DNA of 34,763 nucleotides from an archaeon BMS3Bbin15 (lineage in GTDB: Archaea; Hydrothermarchaeota; Hydrothermarchaeia; Hydrothermarchaeales; BMS3B), in assembly GCA_002897955.1 (NCBI GenBank), contig BDTY01000022.1, positions 1 through 34,763 of the forward strand. Reading direction: 5' to 3'. Below, piece by piece: positions 31,540-34,763 of the stretch. How positions within the stretch are numbered: position 1 is the first letter of the stretch; every line of letters starts with the position of its first letter. Below the pieces are notes generated by a model. The model was not told the DNA's origin and made no database searches. It saw only the letters and a list, made by a program, of their open reading frames with translations. The position numbers were made by a program, and so were the translations under genes.

Positions 31540-33384
31540 ATGAGTAATGGATATATGGATAAGGTATTGGAAGTGAACCTGAACGATGGTACTGTAGAGT
31601 ATAGTAAAATAGAAACTGATATTGCCCGTAAATATCTCGGTGGCAAGGGATACAGCACATATCTTCTGTACGAAATTTTGAAGGGATATGAAGCGGAAGG
31701 AATTTCTCCCAGAGATATTGACCCGCTGGGAGAGGAAAATGTGCTGATTTTTGCTACGGGACCGGCTACAGGGGCGGCGGGTTTCCCTGAAGCGGGTCGC
31801 TATCATGTGATGACTCTTCGCTCGCCTCAGACTGGCTCTATCGGGAGCGCCAATTCAGGAGGGAAGTGGGGCCCATATCTCAAGTTTGCTGGCTTTGATA
31901 TTGTTATTATAAAGGGAAGGGCTGAAAAACCAGTATATCTCGAATTGAAGGATGGTAGTGTCGAGATTAAAGATGCCTCTGATTTGTGGGGTAAAACCAC
32001 CTTTGATACCACGAAAATTCTCACAGAAAGGATGGGAGAAAAATCAAGTGTTGCCTGCATAGGCCCGGCGGGAGAGAATCTTGTTCTATTTGCGAATATA
32101 ATGAATGATAAGCACAGGGCTGCTGGCAGGACTGGTGTGGGTGCTGTAATGGGTTCCAAGAATCTGAAAGCTCTGGTGGTCTCAGGAAAACATAAGGTTG
32201 AGGTTGCAAAACCAGACGAGTTCAAGGAGGTCTCAAGGGCAGCTCTTGAGAAGATAAAAAGTAATCCCGTAACCAGCGAGGGGCTTCCCAAGTTTGGAAC
32301 AGCGGTTCTTGTGAATATAATCAACAATGCAGGGGCACTACCCTTTAAGAACTGGCAGACAGGTTACAATGAAAAGGCGGATATGATAAGCGGAGAGACT
32401 ATGGCTGAGAAATATCTTTCCAAGAACAGTTACTGCTGGGGTTGTGCCATAGGCTGCGGCAGGGTTACCTCTGTTAAGAAAGGAGCATATCATATTAAAT
32501 CTTCCGAAGGTCCAGAATATGAGTCTATATGGGCTCTGGGTAACAGCACGGGTGTAATGGACATGGAGGCTGTAATAAAGGCCAACCATCTCTGTGATGA
32601 AATGGGGCTGGATACCATTACTATGGGCTCCACCATTGCCGCCGCTATGGAGTTAAATGAAAAGGGTTTTATACCTGAGGAGGACCTTCAGGGTGCAATG
32701 CTTGAATTTGGTAATGCCTCTGCCATGGTGGAAATGGTGTGGAGAACTGCATATAAAGGAGGATTTGGAAAGTATCTTGCCCTCGGCTCGAAGAGGCTTG
32801 CTGAAATATATGGTAGTTCTGAGCTTTCTATGAGTGTCAAAGGTCTGGAAATGCCTGCATATGACCCCAGGGGAATCAAGGGCATGGGTCTTAACTATGC
32901 CACTTCCAACAGAGGCGGGTGCCATGTTACCGGTTATACAGTATCTCCTGAAATCCTGGGCCTGCCGGAAAAGATTGACCCTCTGACTCCCGATGGGAAA
33001 GCTCAGTGGGTCAAAGTCTTCCAGGACTTTACATGTGTGGTTAACTCTTCAGTAAACTGCCTCTTTAGCACCTTTGCTCTGGGTGTTGATGACTATGCTT
33101 CCCTTCTTTCGGCTGTTACAGGGTGGAAGATGGAAGCCAGTGACATTCTGGCGATAGGCGAGAGAATATATAATCTTGAACGGATGATAATCAATAAATA
33201 TGGTTTCGGCGCCAGAAAGGATACACTACCGCCAAGACTTCTGAAAGAGCCCATGCCAGAGGGTGCGGCTAAGGGTCAGGTTGTGGAACTTGATATGATG
33301 AAGAAGGACTACTATTCTCTGCGTGGCTGGGATAGAGGTGTTCCCAGTAAAGAAAAGATAAAGGAGCTGGATATTGAGATTTAG
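31540..33384 (+). CDS. aor: Tungsten-containing aldehyde:ferredoxin oxidoreductase
   Basis: The 614-aa enzyme of the AOR family oxidises aldehydes to acids and reduces ferredoxin, using a tungsto-bispterin and one [4Fe-4S] cluster. The ATG at 31540 fits the AGGGGGT site better than the ATG at 31534. Features in order: KYLGGKGYSTYLLYEI, FATGPATGAAGF, the pterin loop AAGRTGVGAVMGSKNLKALV, three cluster Cys in YCWGCAIGCG, EGPEYESIWALGNSTGVMD, HLCDEMGLDTITMGSTIAAA, MPAYDPRGIKGMGLNYATS, and the fourth Cys in SSVNCLFS. The length is normal. moaD follows 2 nt after the stop. The exact AOR subtype (formaldehyde, GAPOR, WOR) cannot be set from sequence alone. Confidence 0.93.
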   Translation: MSNGYMDKVLEVNLNDGTVEYSKIETDIARKYLGGKGYSTYLLYEILKGYEAEGISPRDIDPLGEENVLIFATGPATGAAGFPEAGRYHVMTLRSPQTGSIGSANSGGKWGPYLKFAGFDIVIIKGRAEKPVYLELKDGSVEIKDASDLWGKTTFDTTKILTERMGEKSSVACIGPAGENLVLFANIMNDKHRAAGRTGVGAVMGSKNLKALVVSGKHKVEVAKPDEFKEVSRAALEKIKSNPVTSEGLPKFGTAVLVNIINNAGALPFKNWQTGYNEKADMISGETMAEKYLSKNSYCWGCAIGCGRVTSVKKGAYHIKSSEGPEYESIWALGNSTGVMDMEAVIKANHLCDEMGLDTITMGSTIAAAMELNEKGFIPEEDLQGAMLEFGNASAMVEMVWRTAYKGGFGKYLALGSKRLAEIYGSSELSMSVKGLEMPAYDPRGIKGMGLNYATSNRGGCHVTGYTVSPEILGLPEKIDPLTPDGKAQWVKVFQDFTCVVNSSVNCLFSTFALGVDDYASLLSAVTGWKMEASDILAIGERIYNLERMIINKYGFGARKDTLPPRLLKEPMPEGAAKGQVVELDMMKKDYYSLRGWDRGVPSKEKIKELDIEI

Positions 33385-33386
33385 GC

Positions 33387-33659
33387 ATGAAGGTTAAAAT
33401 AGAGTTTTATGCAACTTTCAGGGAAAAGTATGGTAAGGGGCTCGTGATAGGGTCGTCCCCTTCTCTTGACGATGCCATGAAAGCTGCAGCCAGAGTCTTG
33501 GGAGGCAGCTTCCTTAAGGATATTTATGATGACAGGGGTAATTTTCGTACTGATGTGATGATTACTGTAAACGGTAGAAATCTCCTGGACATGAAGCGGG
33601 AAGTTGTCCTTAAAGAAGGTGATAGAATGGCAATTTACCCTCCTGTAGCAGGGGGATAA
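33387..33659 (+). CDS. moaD: MoaD/ThiS-like sulfur carrier
   Basis: The 90-aa ubiquitin-fold protein begins VKIEFYATFREKYGKG and ends YPPVAGG, the required C-terminal Gly-Gly that receives sulfur as a thiocarboxylate for pterin dithiolene formation. Position directly behind aor, 2 nt after its stop, is a pattern seen in many archaea. It points to a dedicated carrier for the tungstopterin of this enzyme. No other pterin-synthesis gene is in the window. The T-rich TTCTTTTCT just after the stop is a likely terminator. Confidence 0.9.
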   Translation: MKVKIEFYATFREKYGKGLVIGSSPSLDDAMKAAARVLGGSFLKDIYDDRGNFRTDVMITVNGRNLLDMKREVVLKEGDRMAIYPPVAGG

Positions 33660-33961
33660 TTCTTTTCTATAATAACCTACCTGTTCTGTTTTAAAAGAGA
33701 TTCTGGCTTCTATTTAAATATACATGTTATTTTGATATTATGCATGGGCCTGATGCACACAAAAGTATATGATTATAATACAATAAGAACTGATTCTCTG
33801 GTTGGATGAACATAAAAAAAGTTTTTCTCCAGAAATAGCAGGGAAAATTTCATCATTATATTTTCAGTGGTATCTCTTTTGTTCTGGGCTTGGAAGGGGG
33901 TATACCCCTGTACTCCAACCCCTGGTGGATATAGCATGCATAACTCTTCAAAAAATAAATA
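33660..33961. other. Non-coding region with a perfect 12-bp palindrome
   Basis: No convincing gene is present. GGGGTATACCCC (33897-33908) is a perfect palindrome of the kind seen as metal-regulator operators (CsoR-like sites have ATACCCC-GGGGTAT halves in the opposite order), close to the metal-related YHS gene end. The rest is AT-rich and unremarkable. Confidence 0.4.
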
Positions 33962-34138
33962 TTACATTGGCATGCCTTTAGGCCCTTCTTTCAGATATTT
34001 TTCCGGTTCTTTTTCAAAGGTATTCTTACAGGAGGGTGAACAGAAAAAATACATCTTCCCTTTATAGTAAAATTTGTTTTCCGCCTTTGATTCGTTCACC
34101 TCCATACCACAAACCGGGTCCTGTTTCATTTCCATCAT
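33962..34138 (-). CDS. YHS-domain protein
   Basis: This protein of 58 aa consists of a single YHS domain: KQDPVCGMEVNESKAENKFY, then YKGKMYFFCSPSCKNTFEKE and a short tail KEGPKGMPM. The three Cys (C-G-M, F-C, S-C) are the classical metal ligands of this domain, which is found in copper and heavy-metal ATPases and in small stand-alone proteins. The start at 34138 overlaps the upstream SHOCT gene's stop as ATGA. The domain likely binds a soft metal; a chaperone or sensor role is inference. Confidence 0.85.
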   Translation of the reverse strand: MMEMKQDPVCGMEVNESKAENKFYYKGKMYFFCSPSCKNTFEKEPEKYLKEGPKGMPM

Positions 34139-34296
34139 TTCTCAATCACCTCTTTGAGTTTTTTATATTCTTCCTGAGTTATCTCGCCTCTGGCCAGTCT
34201 CTTATCCAGTATCTCCTTTGCACCCGATACACCAGAATGTGAATCATTACTTTCCGAATGTACATGCGAGTTACTATGCCCACATCCGCATCCCAT
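34135..34296 (-). CDS. Small Cys/His-rich SHOCT-domain protein
   Basis: The 53-aa protein opens MGCGCGHSNSHVHSESNDSH, with Cys3, Cys5 and five His in 20 residues, a likely metal-binding tail. It ends with a short SHOCT domain (AKEILDKRLARGEITQEEYK), an oligomerisation motif usually fused to other modules. It overlaps the YHS gene by 4 nt (ATGA), so the two are co-translated and may form a metal-handling pair. TATA-like sequence ATAAAATACTATAAT lies about 15-30 bp upstream on the minus strand. A copper or similar metal role is inference. Confidence 0.75.
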   Translation of the reverse strand: MGCGCGHSNSHVHSESNDSHSGVSGAKEILDKRLARGEITQEEYKKLKEVIEK

Positions 34297-34332
34297 TATA
34301 TCCACAATCCATTATAGTATTTTATCCTTAGC

Positions 34333-34354
34333 ATACTGTATGTTATATACTGTA
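34333..34354. promoter_or_regulatory. Paired ATACTGTA repeats upstream of the SHOCT-YHS genes
   Basis: ATACTGTA occurs twice (34333-34340 and 34347-34354) with 14-bp spacing between starts. The first lies within the palindrome CATACTGTATG. They sit about 40-60 bp upstream of the start codon, near the expected promoter, and may be a repressor or activator site. Confidence 0.4.
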
Positions 34355-34458
34355 GGGTTGATATACTTTATTCTTTACAAAAAGGAAAATAAAAAGTTAA
34401 ATCTTTTCCCCATCATAAAATATAATGTATATGTTTAGCTAGTGTCGTGTCAATTTAA

Positions 34459-34763
34459 TCATGGGACATAATACTTAGATAGTTTTCTGTCAGCGTTCTC
34501 TCTCGTGAACTTCCAATCTATCTTCTTTTTCATTTCATTCCTTCTCCAGGTCCATGCAGCTATTTCCTTGGCTAGTTTTTCCGTGTCACCTATTCGTCTA
34601 CCTGTGCATTCAATATCCATCACATTGATTTCAATTTCTGCTGCATTTAGCCAGCTTGCATGTTTTGGTGTGTAGTGAAATTCAATCTTGTTCAGTATTC
34701 TTTCTGCCTCATCTTTGTTGAACGTTTCATAGAACGCCTTTTCTTTGTGTGTACTGAGATTGT
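34459..34763 (-). CDS. IS630 family transposase, C-terminal part (N-terminus outside window)
   Basis: About 101 C-terminal residues are visible. They show NLSTHKEKAFYETF, YTPKHASWLNAAEIEINVMD with the catalytic Glu, and ETAAWTWRR-like helices near KEIAAWTWRRNEMKKKIDW. This is the DDE_3 core of IS630-type enzymes. The TGA is at 34461-34459. A terminal sequence GTGTCGTGTCAATT follows after TA (about 34442-34456), matching the family habit of inserting at TA. The gene is intact as far as it can be read. Confidence 0.88.
   Translation of the reverse strand, partial: NLSTHKEKAFYETFNKDEAERILNKIEFHYTPKHASWLNAAEIEINVMDIECTGRRIGDTEKLAKEIAAWTWRRNEMKKKIDWKFTRENADRKLSKYYVP

Noticed and set aside
33867-34242. 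Two plus-strand ORFs (33867-34067 and 34036-34242)
   Set aside because: They are antisense to the clear YHS and SHOCT genes on the minus strand and have no motif of their own.

Overview
This window is archaeal chromosome, most likely from a euryarchaeal-type lineage, although the sequence does not fix the class. The evidence is TATA boxes at archaeal spacing upstream of short-leader or leaderless starts, a CDP-archaeol synthase, a diphthamide-synthesis domain, a textbook archaeal C/D box guide RNA, an archaeal KMT-like methyltransferase, and a tungsten-type aldehyde:ferredoxin oxidoreductase followed by a MoaD-like protein.

Layout. The left third (about 1-11,990) is accessory DNA. It opens with the 5' part of an acylphosphatase-domain gene that runs into an 11-copy heptad repeat. 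Next come a 172-bp inverted-repeat element that may encode a structured RNA, and a duplicated 53-bp segment. A visibly GC-richer minus-strand gene group follows (1193-5435: pRiA4b ORF-3-like protein, TPR-like protein, a frameshifted gene, a large unknown protein, a SEC-C protein). Beyond it are decayed mobile elements (DUF2080 gene plus a transposase tail, a frameshifted IS110 element), an AbrB-domain/serine-protease ORF, and a toxin-antitoxin block (broken Doc, 45-aa protein, MntA, HepT). The block ends with an internally deleted TnpB element and a 283-bp MITE with 29-bp terminal repeats and an 8-bp target duplication.

The middle (11,997-29,918) is mostly conserved metabolism: an AsnB-Dph6 fusion, HicBA, trpC-trpE-trpG, then carS-pyrE-(membrane coiled-coil)-purD-argF-traB-like with very tight spacing. 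After these come CBS-domain proteins, a methyltransferase, a radC gene interrupted by an in-frame TAG, a C/D box sRNA, thyX, and amtB-glnK.

The right end (29,946-34,763) holds a NERD-domain gene destroyed by an IS200/IS605-type remnant that was itself hit by a 105-bp MITE. It continues with a nitroreductase, an aor-moaD pair behind two strong palindromes, a pair of small overlapping YHS and SHOCT genes with metal-ligand-rich sequence, and the 3' part of an IS630 transposase at the window edge.

How the genes work together: trpCEG feed tryptophan synthesis, and purD, pyrE, thyX and argF serve nucleotide and arginine synthesis. AmtB-GlnK and the glutamine-dependent AsnB-Dph6 enzyme link to nitrogen status. 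AOR with MoaD is a pterin-tungsten oxidoreductase module. No single new system is proven. The best second-look items are the AsnB-Dph6 fusion, the C/D sRNA, the TAG in radC, the nested insertions in the NERD gene, the AOR leader palindromes, and the GC-rich SEC-C/pRiA4b gene group. All calls come from reading the sequence; no database search was run.
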